A model generated the notes under the pieces. The model had not been told where the DNA came from and ran no database searches. It saw only the letters and a list, made by a program, of their open reading frames with translations. Positions 7,113 to 13,985 of a DNA stretch of 22,437 nt are shown here, in pieces. Source of the DNA: a virus; the IMG/VR virus record IMGVR_UViG_3300046000_010347, positions 1-22,437 of that record, one strand, 5' to 3'. Position numbers and translations under genes: made by a program. Each line of letters opens with the position of its first letter. Position 1 is the stretch's first letter.

Positions 7113-8804
7113 TTATACTAAATGCAATCCGTGAACTTTAATAGTACCATAGAATTCAGGACGAACCATTTTCTTAGCATAACGAGTCATTACACCTTTA
7201 CGTGGAGTAAAGTTTGTAGGATCATATACTAATGGAGTCATGATTAATGGAATATAAGGAGCATATACAGCACCAGTTTCAAGGAATTGAGCACCTCTAT
7301 ATCCTAACAAGATAACGTTGTCAGTCATATAAGGATTTTTGTATACTGTGAATCTTGAATTCAACATACCTACTTTTTGAACACCCATTGCAAACTGCAT
7401 TTTAGTACCGTCTGTATCAGCAGCATATCCTGGGATAGACTCTAATATAGTAGCAACGTCTGGAGAACATACTAAGAAGTTTGCTCCACCACGCATAGTT
7501 TTTTGGTGAATTTTGTTAGATACTTTTTGAATTTTAGTTCCTAAAGTTTGGAACCAAGTTCCTTGAGTATAAGCAGTTCCTGTGAAACCTGCTTGACCAA
7601 ATGTATCAGTGTTTGAATTGAATTCATATCCTACTTGAGCAGACCATTTTTCAGTCGTTACTGCATTTTGGATCAACATATCTAAAATTTCTAAATCAAT
7701 CTCTTGAGAGATATATTCAGATAACATAGAAGTTAATTCAGCTTCAGCATCAATTGAGTGGTATGCATTTAAATCTTGAGCAAACTCTGGAGACCAAATT
7801 GCTTTTAATTTTCTTGTTTTAGCAACAATAGACTCTGATTTCAACTCTACGTTGATTTCTGGAATATTGATGTCTGTTCCATTTCCTAATGTATCTTGGA
7901 AATCACCTCTTGAATTAGAAGCTGGTTGTTTTTGATAACCAATTGCAATAGTTTCGCCTAATCCTGAATTTGTAATAGAACCTGATACAATAAATGTCAA
8001 TGTAGTGTCATTAACATTTTTAGTAAATTGTGGGTAGTAAGCAGTAATTTTAGCAGCTGTTGAACCTGAAATCAAATAAGCTCTTACACCTTCTAAATCT
8101 GCCTCGTTCAATAATGCAGCTGGTACAGTGATTTTTTTGAAGTGACCTGCAGCAATTGATGCTGAGTTAGCAGTTGTAAATTTTGAATCGTAATTGAATT
8201 CGTCAAAATCTGTATCTGCAGTCATTGTTAATGCAGCTGAAATAGATCCAGATGCAGTAGTTGATAAAGCAGAACCTGAAGCAGGTACATTAGTTGTTAC
8301 ATCATTGATTGAGAATCCAAATCTACCTGAACCATAAAGACCACCTGTTGGATCTTGATCCAATCCAGAAGTTACACCAAATACAGAGTTAGCTTGAAAT
8401 GCTGTAGTCGATGGGTTTGAAGTTCCTGGAGTTTGAGTTGAGTTAAATCCTGGTTGAGCAGTTCCGTATTTGAAATCCATATAGAACACTAGACCTGAAG
8501 GTAGGTTCATTGGTTGAACAGATACGAAATCTTTAGCAGCGATTTCAGCGAATACTCTTCTTACTAATGGTAAAGCAACACCTGACCATTGCTCAGAGTT
8601 TGCAGAAGTACCAGTTGAGTTAGCTTCTGTTACTAATTGTTTTGCTTGGTTTTCAAGCATGATCGCCATACCGTGTCTATCGTACTCGGTATCGATTCCT
8701 TCTAACAAACCGGTTTTTGACCATTTGCCTACTAGGCCTTTAGTCTCATCCATTTGTCTGCGAACAGCTGAATTGCTTTCGCCTAAAATTGATTGTAATG
8801 ACAT
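7113..8804 (-). CDS. 23: Major capsid protein gp23
   Basis: The hexameric shell protein of the head, 563 residues. The diagnostic stretch is at about 75-105: 'GVALPLVRRVFAEIAAKDFV' followed by SVQPMNLPSG, the gp23 'VRR....A.D..GVQPMN.P.G' signature. Further family features include the C-terminal 'PLVYDPTNFTPRKGVMTRYAKK' region (22 residues, about 528-549) and the preceding 'VYAPYIPLIMTP'. A variable Ser/Thr/Asn-rich insertion at about 120-285 is probably a surface domain. T4 gp23 loses its N-terminal 65 residues to gp21; here VTE|A at 58-61 is a plausible equivalent, with Val where the protease usually prefers Leu or Ile. The start lies after a poly-A leader without Shine-Dalgarno. No promoter motif lies directly before it, so it is probably co-transcribed with gp22, only 24 nt upstream. 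Confidence 0.97.
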   Translation of the reverse strand: MSLQSILGESNSAVRRQMDETKGLVGKWSKTGLLEGIDTEYDRHGMAIMLENQAKQLVTEANSTGTSANSEQWSGVALPLVRRVFAEIAAKDFVSVQPMNLPSGLVFYMDFKYGTAQPGFNSTQTPGTSNPSTTAFQANSVFGVTSGLDQDPTGGLYGSGRFGFSINDVTTNVPASGSALSTTASGSISAALTMTADTDFDEFNYDSKFTTANSASIAAGHFKKITVPAALLNEADLEGVRAYLISGSTAAKITAYYPQFTKNVNDTTLTFIVSGSITNSGLGETIAIGYQKQPASNSRGDFQDTLGNGTDINIPEINVELKSESIVAKTRKLKAIWSPEFAQDLNAYHSIDAEAELTSMLSEYISQEIDLEILDMLIQNAVTTEKWSAQVGYEFNSNTDTFGQAGFTGTAYTQGTWFQTLGTKIQKVSNKIHQKTMRGGANFLVCSPDVATILESIPGYAADTDGTKMQFAMGVQKVGMLNSRFTVYKNPYMTDNVILLGYRGAQFLETGAVYAPYIPLIMTPLVYDPTNFTPRKGVMTRYAKKMVRPEFYGTIKVHGLHLV

Positions 8805-8828
8805 GTTTTTTTGTTTTTTTATTTAAAA
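8805..8828 (-). promoter_or_regulatory. Poly-A leader of gp23 (no Shine-Dalgarno)
   Basis: The whole gp22-gp23 spacer reads, on the coding strand, as an A-rich leader with two runs of seven A (AAAAAAACAAAAAAAC immediately before ATG) and no purine-rich AGGAGG-like site. A-rich leaders that lack Shine-Dalgarno sites are known to support strong translation in Bacteroidota, which fits the expected high output of the capsid gene. Confidence 0.6.
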
Positions 8829-9737
8829 TTATTTTTTTGTTAGACCTGCTAACTTTTGAAAACGAGCAGATAACTCAGCACCTTCAGATAAAACTGTTCT
8901 TGATGGTTTTGTTGAAGCAACTGGTTTAGACGCAAATGATTCTTTAACTATTTTTTTAGATGATGGCATTTTAAATCCTTCAGCTAATGTTGAGTAAACT
9001 AATTTAACTTCACGTAAACTATGAGCTCTGTCAAAGTTTTCAACTACTTTCATTTTCTGTCCTTCATTCAATGAGAAATTACGGAATAATTTTCCAGAGA
9101 ATAAAAGTTTTGCATTCAATAAATTAACTTCATTGATTTTGCTTTTCAAGAAACGAATAACATTATATGCTTCTTCTAATTCTTCACTTGCAGGAGCTTC
9201 TTCTTCAGCTTCTTCATCTTCTTCTCTCAAAGAACGAATAATTTCATTGATGTCTACATCTTCTTCTTCACCTTCTTCTTCACTTAATGAATTCAAAAGT
9301 TCATTGATGTCTACATCTTCATCTTCTGCAGGCTCTTCTGTCGACATATCGTCTTCATATAAGTCAGCATCATCGTTTCCAATTTCTGATGAATCTAATT
9401 CTAATTCTCTGATAATAGATTCTAAATCTAAATCATCTTCCATTTCTTCTCCTTCTTCGACTGCGTCTTCTTCAGAATAATCTCCTTCTGTTACTTCGTC
9501 TTCTGCTGGAGCTTCTACCGGAGCTTCTACTTCTTCTTCGCCTTCTTCGCCTTCGCTATATGTACCTTCAACTTCAACTTCTTCTTCCTCTTCAGAAAGT
9601 TCTTCAGCTAATTTTGCAGATAACATAGATTGAAGTCTTGGAGCAAATGCTTCTTCCAATGCAATTTTAGCATTAGCTAGAGCGGTTTCTCTTACAGCTT
9701 TTGCATCAGCAATAGCTTCTTTTAATAAATCTTTCAT
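8829..9737 (-). CDS. 22: Prohead core scaffolding protein gp22
   Basis: The internal scaffold around which gp23 assembles, later cut to peptides by gp21. It is 302 residues (T4 gp22 is 269). It begins with a helical basic/Ala segment (MKDLLKEAIADAKAV), then an extremely acidic stretch at about 46-180, then a helical C-terminal half with 'YNVIRFLKSKINEVNLLNAKLLFSGKLF', typical of gp22 in marine T4-like phages. The acidic part carries three copies of a D-[LV]-D-[LI]-x-x-[IL]-[IL]-x-x-L unit (102-112, 141-151, 160-170), the last two 19 residues apart and encoded by near-identical DNA. Each ends in an L/I-x-E site expected for gp21. AGAGGA lies 7 nt before the ATG. It sits directly upstream of gp23, as in T4. 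Confidence 0.9.
   Translation of the reverse strand: MKDLLKEAIADAKAVRETALANAKIALEEAFAPRLQSMLSAKLAEELSEEEEEVEVEGTYSEGEEGEEEVEAPVEAPAEDEVTEGDYSEEDAVEEGEEMEDDLDLESIIRELELDSSEIGNDDADLYEDDMSTEEPAEDEDVDINELLNSLSEEEGEEEDVDINEIIRSLREEDEEAEEEAPASEELEEAYNVIRFLKSKINEVNLLNAKLLFSGKLFRNFSLNEGQKMKVVENFDRAHSLREVKLVYSTLAEGFKMPSSKKIVKESFASKPVASTKPSRTVLSEGAELSARFQKLAGLTKK
9222..9434 (-). repeat. In-frame repeats in gp22 encoding acidic protease-site units
   Basis: The clearest DNA repeat is a 21-nt identity at 9243-9263 and 9300-9320, a 57-nt (19-codon) period encoding DVDINE[LI][LI]. A more diverged third unit, DLDLESIIREL, precedes them. The units end with IRE, LSE and LRE, matching the gp21-type L/I-x-E consensus. 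Confidence 0.85.
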
Positions 9738-9744
9738 GTGTTTG

Positions 9745-9750
9745 TCCTCT
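9745..9750 (-). promoter_or_regulatory. Shine-Dalgarno site of gp22
   Basis: Coding-strand AGAGGA, 7 nt before the gp22 ATG. It is notable because most genes here lack any such site; only the gene at 10708-11478 (AGAGGA, also 7 nt) and gp14 (AGGA, 7 nt) are comparable. Confidence 0.7.
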
Positions 9751-9811
9751 TATTTTTTAAAAATCGGAAATAAGATTATTAGGAATCTTAATAGAATAAA
9801 TACTATCATGC

Positions 9812-9839
9812 ACCTTATATGAAGTAATGTTAATAAGGT
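9812..9839 (-). other. Weak hairpin in the gp22 leader
   Basis: A 7-bp inverted repeat, ACCTTAT / ATAAGGT, with a 14-nt loop, within the 175-nt gap before gp22. It is AT-rich and lacks a clear following T-run, so a terminator role is doubtful. It could shape the gp22-gp23 leader RNA. Confidence 0.35.
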
Positions 9840-9847
9840 ATTGTGCG

Positions 9848-9897
9848 TTATACAAATAAATATGGGCATGCGTTAGAAAACATGCCCTTTTGTATAA
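9848..9897 (-). terminator. Two-part inverted repeat with embedded promoter-like motif, upstream of gp22
   Basis: Inner arms GGGCATG (9864-9870) and CATGCCC (9881-9887) form a GC-rich stem. Outer arms TTATACAAA (9848-9856) and TTTGTATAA (9889-9897) pair perfectly around it. The asymmetric bulge between the left outer and inner arms (9857-9863) holds the core of an ATATTTAT motif, and another copy overlaps the right outer arm. It lies 15 nt after the stop of the 262-aa gene, so it probably ends the upstream prohead unit, while the motifs could start the gp22-gp23 unit. Confidence 0.65.
9855..9864 (-). promoter_or_regulatory. Candidate late promoter motif for gp22-gp23 (copy inside hairpin)
   Basis: Coding-strand CATATTTATT, directly following the GC-rich stem. 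It is 118 nt before the gp22 ATG, so it would give a long leader. A degenerate copy (GTATTTAT, 9796-9803) lies closer, 58 nt before the ATG. Confidence 0.45.
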
Positions 9898-9902
9898 ATA
9901 TT
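9893..9902 (-). promoter_or_regulatory. Second candidate promoter motif upstream of gp22
   Basis: Coding-strand AATATTTATA, 11 nt after the stop of the 262-aa gene and just upstream of the hairpin at 9848-9897. If active, its transcript would run straight into the hairpin, so the copy at 9855-9864 is the better candidate. Confidence 0.35.
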
Positions 9903-9912
9903 TTAAAAAACT

Positions 9913-10701
9913 TTAAGATTTGATAATATTACCAATTAAAGTTTTAAGTATAGCAACTGTCATATCTCCACCTTTAAGTGCATCTACAACTAAATGTGTT
10001 ATTTTTTCTAGGTCTGTACCTAAATGAGCTACTGCTGTTTTCAAACCTGTTATTCCTTCTAATGAATGAAATACTCCGGCGCCGGCTACACCTATCATAA
10101 TAATAGCGTATATCAACTCTGCTGCTTGCTCAGCGTTTTCTTTTAACCATTTGCTGCCGTTAAGAAAAGCAACACCTTGAAGTATTTTTTTAATAGGATA
10201 CACAAAAGCTTCATGAGCCATATGTGCTAATTTACCTAACGCTTTTCCTACTTTAGATGCATACACTTTATCATGCAATTCATGAATTTTTTCCTTGTCC
10301 CCTGATTTGTAAGCAGCTTCTAATTCTTTTTTGTATCCATCTAGCTCTTTTCTCTCTTCTGATGATAATGCCATTTTAGCATAACACCAATCAATTAGTT
10401 TTCCTAACAATTTAAGTAATGTAGGAGAAGCTAATATCAAAGTAAGTACTAAACTTTCATTTAATACATCTTCAGTAATTTCAGGATCTGATTCAATTGC
10501 ATCTAAACTAACATCTTCCGGAGATTTGTTAGTTAAGTTTTTATTTTCTAAATCCTTTGCAATGCCTTTTAATAATTTTTCTAAATCAGCGTCTGACGCT
10601 ATTCCTGCTTCTGCTAACATCATTCTGTCTGTTCTAGACAATGACTCTTTAACTAATATAGCAGCTCTAGTATGTCTAGGTATAGCATCAATTAATCTCA
10701 T
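9913..10701 (-). CDS. Unknown prohead-region protein with two membrane-like segments
   Basis: A 262-residue protein of unknown function between gp21 and gp22. Two strongly hydrophobic segments are seen: residues about 83-103 (SLVLTLILASPTLLKLLG) and 195-213 (ELIYAIIMIGVAGAGVF), with a weaker one at the C-terminus (249-260). Between them is a charged helical stretch (SSEERKELDGYKKELEAAY). The first 80 residues are soluble and contain several acidic L/I-x-E-like sites. Its place in the prohead block suggests an internal or core protein, possibly ejected with DNA and able to insert in membranes; similar genes, from memory, occur at this place in marine T4-like phages. A holin cannot be excluded, but the size and location argue against it. 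It follows the 256-aa gene with a 6-nt gap and has no promoter motif or Shine-Dalgarno of its own. Confidence 0.75.
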   Translation of the reverse strand: MRLIDAIPRHTRAAILVKESLSRTDRMMLAEAGIASDADLEKLLKGIAKDLENKNLTNKSPEDVSLDAIESDPEITEDVLNESLVLTLILASPTLLKLLGKLIDWCYAKMALSSEERKELDGYKKELEAAYKSGDKEKIHELHDKVYASKVGKALGKLAHMAHEAFVYPIKKILQGVAFLNGSKWLKENAEQAAELIYAIIMIGVAGAGVFHSLEGITGLKTAVAHLGTDLEKITHLVVDALKGGDMTVAILKTLIGNIIKS

Positions 10702-10707
10702 TATTTT

Positions 10708-11478
10708 TTATTCTTTTGATTTATCTTCTTTTGATTTTGCTTCGGCTTCTGCTTTCTTTTTAGCTTCTTCTTCTCTAGATACATAATTAGCATCTACCCA
10801 ATTGAATAATTTTTTCTTTGCTTTATCATCTTCTAAATCTGATGGCTCTTGAATTTTAAATTTCTTCATTGCTTTTTGAAAGAATCTTTGATAATCTTGA
10901 CCTGAACCAGCTACCATTGAAGCTTCATTGACCATGCCACCAATATCATAATATTTACCTAAAGTAGATCCAATATCTTCATATGATGATTCAAGACGTT
11001 GTTGAAGTGTTGCCATTTCATGAGCAGTCTTTTCAAATATTTTGTGAGCTTCTCCTAAATGTTTCATATGACGACCTACTGTCTGTCCATCAAACCAATC
11101 TTCAGTTTCTGCTAATGTTAAATTAGATGCAGCTTCAATTAATTCTCCTAAATACTGAGCCGTCTCTTTGATATTATGATTTCTATAAATACTATTTGCA
11201 TGCTCTGCAAAGTGATATACTGCTTCAACAAAAGCTTTCTTTTGTTTAGTAGTCATGTTAGCAGTTAAATTTTCGTTTTCACGAAGATTAATTAACGATG
11301 CTAATTTAATTGGTCCTGGTTTCATATCTTCTAAATTTAATGATTCGGCGTGCATGTGTAAAGCAGCCAGGTATTTTCTTAATGCTTCTTTTGTTCCTTT
11401 TGTTTTTCCAACTAATTTGCCCGTGTCCTTTTTATACACAGCATATTGGTCTCCTTGTTTTTTTACCGAATATGGCAT
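10708..11478 (-). CDS. Three-part prohead-region protein of unknown function
   Basis: A 256-residue protein. Residues 1-45 (MPYSVKKQGDQYAVYKKDTG, then KTKGTKEALRKYLAALHMH) form a small module also found, from memory, as a stand-alone protein or N-terminal domain in many phages. Residues about 85-185 are helical, with 'QYLGELIEAASNLTLAETEDW' (21 residues, about 108-128) and 'HKIFEKTAHEMATLQQRLESSY'-like heptads. Residues about 205-240 hold 'FFQKAMKKFKIQEPSDLEDDKAK'-type sequence and FNWVDANY, another short module seen at the C-termini of phage internal proteins. The last 20 residues are a Lys/Glu/Ala-rich tail. AGAGGA sits 7 nt before the ATG, inside the end of the upstream gene. Role unknown; a virion-internal or core protein is the best guess from context. 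Confidence 0.75.
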   Translation of the reverse strand: MPYSVKKQGDQYAVYKKDTGKLVGKTKGTKEALRKYLAALHMHAESLNLEDMKPGPIKLASLINLRENENLTANMTTKQKKAFVEAVYHFAEHANSIYRNHNIKETAQYLGELIEAASNLTLAETEDWFDGQTVGRHMKHLGEAHKIFEKTAHEMATLQQRLESSYEDIGSTLGKYYDIGGMVNEASMVAGSGQDYQRFFQKAMKKFKIQEPSDLEDDKAKKKLFNWVDANYVSREEEAKKKAEAEAKSKEDKSKE

Positions 11479-11479
11479 A

Positions 11480-11878
11480 TTAGAATCCTCTAGACGAGAA
11501 TTTGTTATTCATAAACAATATAGTGCCTAATGTTAATCCATTAGACCCGCCTTGAGGATGTTTATAATCAAAACCGAATTGAAAAGCATATCCTCCAATT
11601 TGGTCTCTTAATTCTGTTACCATAATACGAATATCCAATGATCTGAATAAAGCTTTTAGTACAGGAGTTTTAATTTCTTTATCTAATGAAACTACATAAT
11701 ACAAAGCATCTCCTTGACTTCTACCGGCTAATGCTGGTAATCCGGCATTGATGCCAGTTTGAGTTTTGAAATAAGCCATACAAGCTTTTAAAATTTGCTC
11801 TGATGGTTCTTGAATATTTTCTTGAAGTGCTAAACGAACTTCAGATTCTATTAATTTTTTAAGTTGTGAGTTTAACAT
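11480..11878 (-). CDS. Unknown 132-aa protein next to the prohead protease
   Basis: I do not recognise this protein. It begins with a helical segment (MLNSQLKKLIESEVRLALQE, ending in candidate protease sites), followed by a mixed alpha/beta body with 'GLPALAGRSQGDALYYVVSL', 'LFRSLDIRIMVTELRDQIGG' and a Gly/Phe-rich C-terminus (GTILFMNNKFSSRGF). The N-terminal part resembles the helical leaders of other proteins in this cluster. It lies 3 nt downstream of gp21 and one base upstream of the next gene, so it belongs to the same prohead unit. A head-internal or capsid-associated role is inferred from context only. Confidence 0.7.
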   Translation of the reverse strand: MLNSQLKKLIESEVRLALQENIQEPSEQILKACMAYFKTQTGINAGLPALAGRSQGDALYYVVSLDKEIKTPVLKALFRSLDIRIMVTELRDQIGGYAFQFGFDYKHPQGGSNGLTLGTILFMNNKFSSRGF

Positions 11879-11881
11879 TGT

Positions 11882-12496
11882 TTATTGTTTTGTGTCAGTT
11901 AATATATCAGTTATCAATCTATTTACATTATCATATTTAGATGATTGTTGTTTTTGATTGTGATTGACAGATTCATGCATTGGTGCTAAAAACGCTCCTT
12001 GAGTTGATGGGTTAGATACAAAATCAAAAGCAATTAATTCAAAGTCATCTTGCACTTCAACTTCTGATTCTCCAAGCTGTTTAACAGACCCTAAACCACG
12101 GCTCGAGATGCCTAATTTAATACCGCATTTGAATAATTCTTTTAAGATGTTCCCTGAAGGTGTTGATAAAACCTCTACAGTACCTACTAAATCATTTCCT
12201 TCCCAATGCATTTCAGTAATATTGTGAGATACATTGTTTAAGTTAACAACTGAAGAATCTGGATGGTCTAACTCTCCTAACGCTCTTCTTTCTTTGATAT
12301 TAATATCAGAATACTTTTTAGCTTCACGCATTAATATATTTCTAGGATATTTACGACCATTTTGATTCAAAGCGTCTGCTCTTTGCAATACACCTTTCAC
12401 CATTAATCGACCTCCGTTTTTCTCCATAGACTCATTTATCTTTTCTGGCGAAATGTCAAATGTAATATAGTCTACTAATAATTTTTTATTTTCCAT
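11882..12496 (-). CDS. 21: Prohead core protease gp21
   Basis: The serine protease (peptidase family S77/U9, herpesvirus-assemblin-like fold) that matures the prohead by cutting after L/I-x-E. It is 204 residues (T4 gp21: 212). The catalytic His is in GELDHPDSSVVN (H78) and the catalytic Ser in KLGISSRGLGS (S131 or S132), the family's signature pair. The 'GRKYPRNIL' and 'DFVSNPSTQGAFL' stretches are also typical. Probable targets in this window are gp22, gp23 and several small neighbours with N-terminal L/I-x-E sites. It sits between gp20 and gp22 as in T4, in a tightly packed seven-gene unit. Confidence 0.95.
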   Translation of the reverse strand: MENKKLLVDYITFDISPEKINESMEKNGGRLMVKGVLQRADALNQNGRKYPRNILMREAKKYSDINIKERRALGELDHPDSSVVNLNNVSHNITEMHWEGNDLVGTVEVLSTPSGNILKELFKCGIKLGISSRGLGSVKQLGESEVEVQDDFELIAFDFVSNPSTQGAFLAPMHESVNHNQKQQSSKYDNVNRLITDILTDTKQ

Positions 12497-12500
12497 AATA

Positions 12501-12761
12501 TTATTTCATGTATAATTCAGAAGCCATCTTCATGAAAGTTGATTCCTTAATATTTGTTTTAAGTTTTTTTACTTTTTTATAACCTAATATTTCAACTGTC
12601 TCATCGTCTACGTCACCGAAAGCTCCTGGCACGTCATACCCGCCTGCGCCTGCTGCTACGGACATTTCATCTAAATCTTCCTCTTCTTCTAAAAAAGGAT
12701 TAACTTCTTTGATAACAGATTCTGTTAAACGAGGCTTTTTAAATGTATCTATATATGACAT
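12501..12761 (-). CDS. Small acidic prohead-region protein
   Basis: An 86-residue protein with an acidic stretch at about 25-32 (EEEEDLDE) after 'LTESVIKEVNPF', then a Gly/Ala-rich turn (AAGAGGYDVPGAFGDVDD) and a basic C-terminus (YKKVKKLKTNIKE). IKE near residues 17-19 is a candidate gp21 cleavage site. Position, size and charge recall the small T4 core proteins gp67/gp68 that lie between genes 20 and 21, but I see no clear sequence match. The 'AGAGGY..P.AFG' type of motif appears in several small T4-like phage proteins, from memory. It is separated from gp21 by 4 nt. Confidence 0.72.
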   Translation of the reverse strand: MSYIDTFKKPRLTESVIKEVNPFLEEEEDLDEMSVAAGAGGYDVPGAFGDVDDETVEILGYKKVKKLKTNIKESTFMKMASELYMK

Positions 12762-12771
12762 AAATTATTGT

Positions 12772-13086
12772 TTAGTAATATAATATTGTTATATCGCCTC
12801 CGCCTGAAGCAGAAACGTATGATAATTGAATTGGAAATAATTGATGATTTTGACTAGCCTCATGAAAATCAGCTCCTATATATCCAGTACCATTTGATCC
12901 TGATAATATTACAGAACCGGTATTCATTATAATAAAAGCTGCATTGTTTGCAAAGCTTCCTGTCAATGTTAAAGGATTGTTTGTAGTTGCTGTAACACGA
13001 ACTGTTTTAGAAAATGAACCATTTGCATCTTGTTGATGATATGCATTTTGAAATGAATAAGTTGGGTCTAATGGATTAAATGGCAT
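12772..13086 (-). CDS. Unknown small beta-rich protein
   Basis: A 104-residue protein I cannot assign. It is rich in Ser, Thr, Asn and Gly, with alternating hydrophobic residues (TVRVTATTNNPLTLTGSF, then AAFIIMNTGSVILSGSNGTG), predicting an all-beta fold. This is the composition of small decoration or virion surface proteins, but no family is recognised. It is squeezed between the 282-aa gene (2-nt gap) and the acidic 86-aa gene (10-nt gap), so it is expressed with the prohead unit. No signal peptide or membrane segment is seen. Confidence 0.7.
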   Translation of the reverse strand: MPFNPLDPTYSFQNAYHQQDANGSFSKTVRVTATTNNPLTLTGSFANNAAFIIMNTGSVILSGSNGTGYIGADFHEASQNHQLFPIQLSYVSASGGGDITILYY

Positions 13087-13088
13087 AA

Positions 13089-13937
13089 TTACGCTTTTTT
13101 AAGTTCTTTAATTAATTCGTGATAACGTAACAAATTCAATACATGATTGTCTTTTACTGTTTTCACAGCTGCTACTTCTTTTAAAAGATTGGTAACTTCT
13201 GCTAATTTAATCTTAACAACTTTATCAGTTACTTTCGTAGTCAATACTTTAAGTTCTTTTTGAAGTTTCAAAGATTCTTTTTCAATGAATTCTTTTAGTT
13301 CAGTTCCTTCTGATACTGAATTGATATAGTGTCTTAACAAAGATTTCTGCCCTTCATTTAAATCTGAATATTTGGCATTGAATTTATCAACTAATATCTT
13401 ATAAGATAATAGTCTAACATCTTTGTCTTGATTGATAAATGCAGACATTTCATTTAACCCAGATGTTTTCTTAACATCATTGCTACGAGTTATATGCTCT
13501 ATAATAGTATATTTGTTATTTACTGATTCTACAGGATTGTCTGCCACAGTATATTCAAATAATTTATAAATAGCTGCTAGAGTTTTATAATTATTAACTT
13601 TAGATTTAAAGAAATCTTCTAAATTGTAATTAGATTTAATTTCTTTAATCAAGTTATATTTTTGTCTATTTAAGATAGTTTGATTGATAGCCGATCTCGC
13701 TGACATCACTGCTTCAATTAAATGACTGGCCTTCTCTTCTTTTGAGAAACGTTCTTTAACTAAAGTTTGATACAAATTAAATTCTTTTGCTAACTCCGTA
13801 GATTTAGAAAAATGTTTTTTAATCAGCGGAATCGCCTTTGAATCATTATTGTTCAAAGTATCAGACGCAACTTGTCGTACTAGTAATTCGAATAGTACGC
13901 CAGTGTTCTTAAATTTCGAGTGCTTTAAATTTTTCAT
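13089..13937 (-). CDS. Helical prohead-region protein of unknown function
   Basis: A 282-residue, Lys-rich, almost wholly helical protein. It begins MKNLKHSKFKNTGVLFELLV, followed by RQVASDTLNN and 'IPLIKKHFSKSTELAKEFNLYQTL'-like sequence; this N-terminal pattern ('KHSK.KNTG.LFE.L.RQ') is one I associate with a conserved unknown of T4-like marine phages found next to the portal gene. The C-terminal 70 residues are coiled-coil-like (KESLKLQKELKVLTTKV onwards). It heads the seven-gene prohead unit after gp20, with a promoter-like motif 25 nt before the ATG. A head assembly or core role is inferred from position. Confidence 0.8.
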   Translation of the reverse strand: MKNLKHSKFKNTGVLFELLVRQVASDTLNNNDSKAIPLIKKHFSKSTELAKEFNLYQTLVKERFSKEEKASHLIEAVMSARSAINQTILNRQKYNLIKEIKSNYNLEDFFKSKVNNYKTLAAIYKLFEYTVADNPVESVNNKYTIIEHITRSNDVKKTSGLNEMSAFINQDKDVRLLSYKILVDKFNAKYSDLNEGQKSLLRHYINSVSEGTELKEFIEKESLKLQKELKVLTTKVTDKVVKIKLAEVTNLLKEVAAVKTVKDNHVLNLLRYHELIKELKKA

Positions 13938-13961
13938 TCAGGCTTATGTTATTTCTTTAAT

Positions 13962-13971
13962 AATAAATATG
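13962..13971 (-). promoter_or_regulatory. Candidate late promoter motif for the prohead/gp21 unit
   Basis: Coding-strand CATATTTATT followed by ATTAAAG, 25 nt before the ATG of the 282-aa gene and 15 nt after the gp20 stop. No other exact copy was noticed until after the seven following genes, so it may serve all of them. Confidence 0.58.
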
Positions 13972-13985
13972 AAGATTGTTATGTT

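Noticed and set aside
9222-9434. CRISPR-like or non-coding direct repeats
   Set aside because: The 21-nt identity is in frame, encodes a protein repeat in gp22, and has no spacer structure.
9133-9480. Serine-rich plus-strand frame opposite gp22
   Set aside because: The Ser runs are the antisense of Glu codons in the acidic part of gp22, a composition artefact.
9913-10701. Holin
   Set aside because: It has two hydrophobic segments, but is 262 residues with a long soluble part and lies in the prohead operon away from the endolysin.
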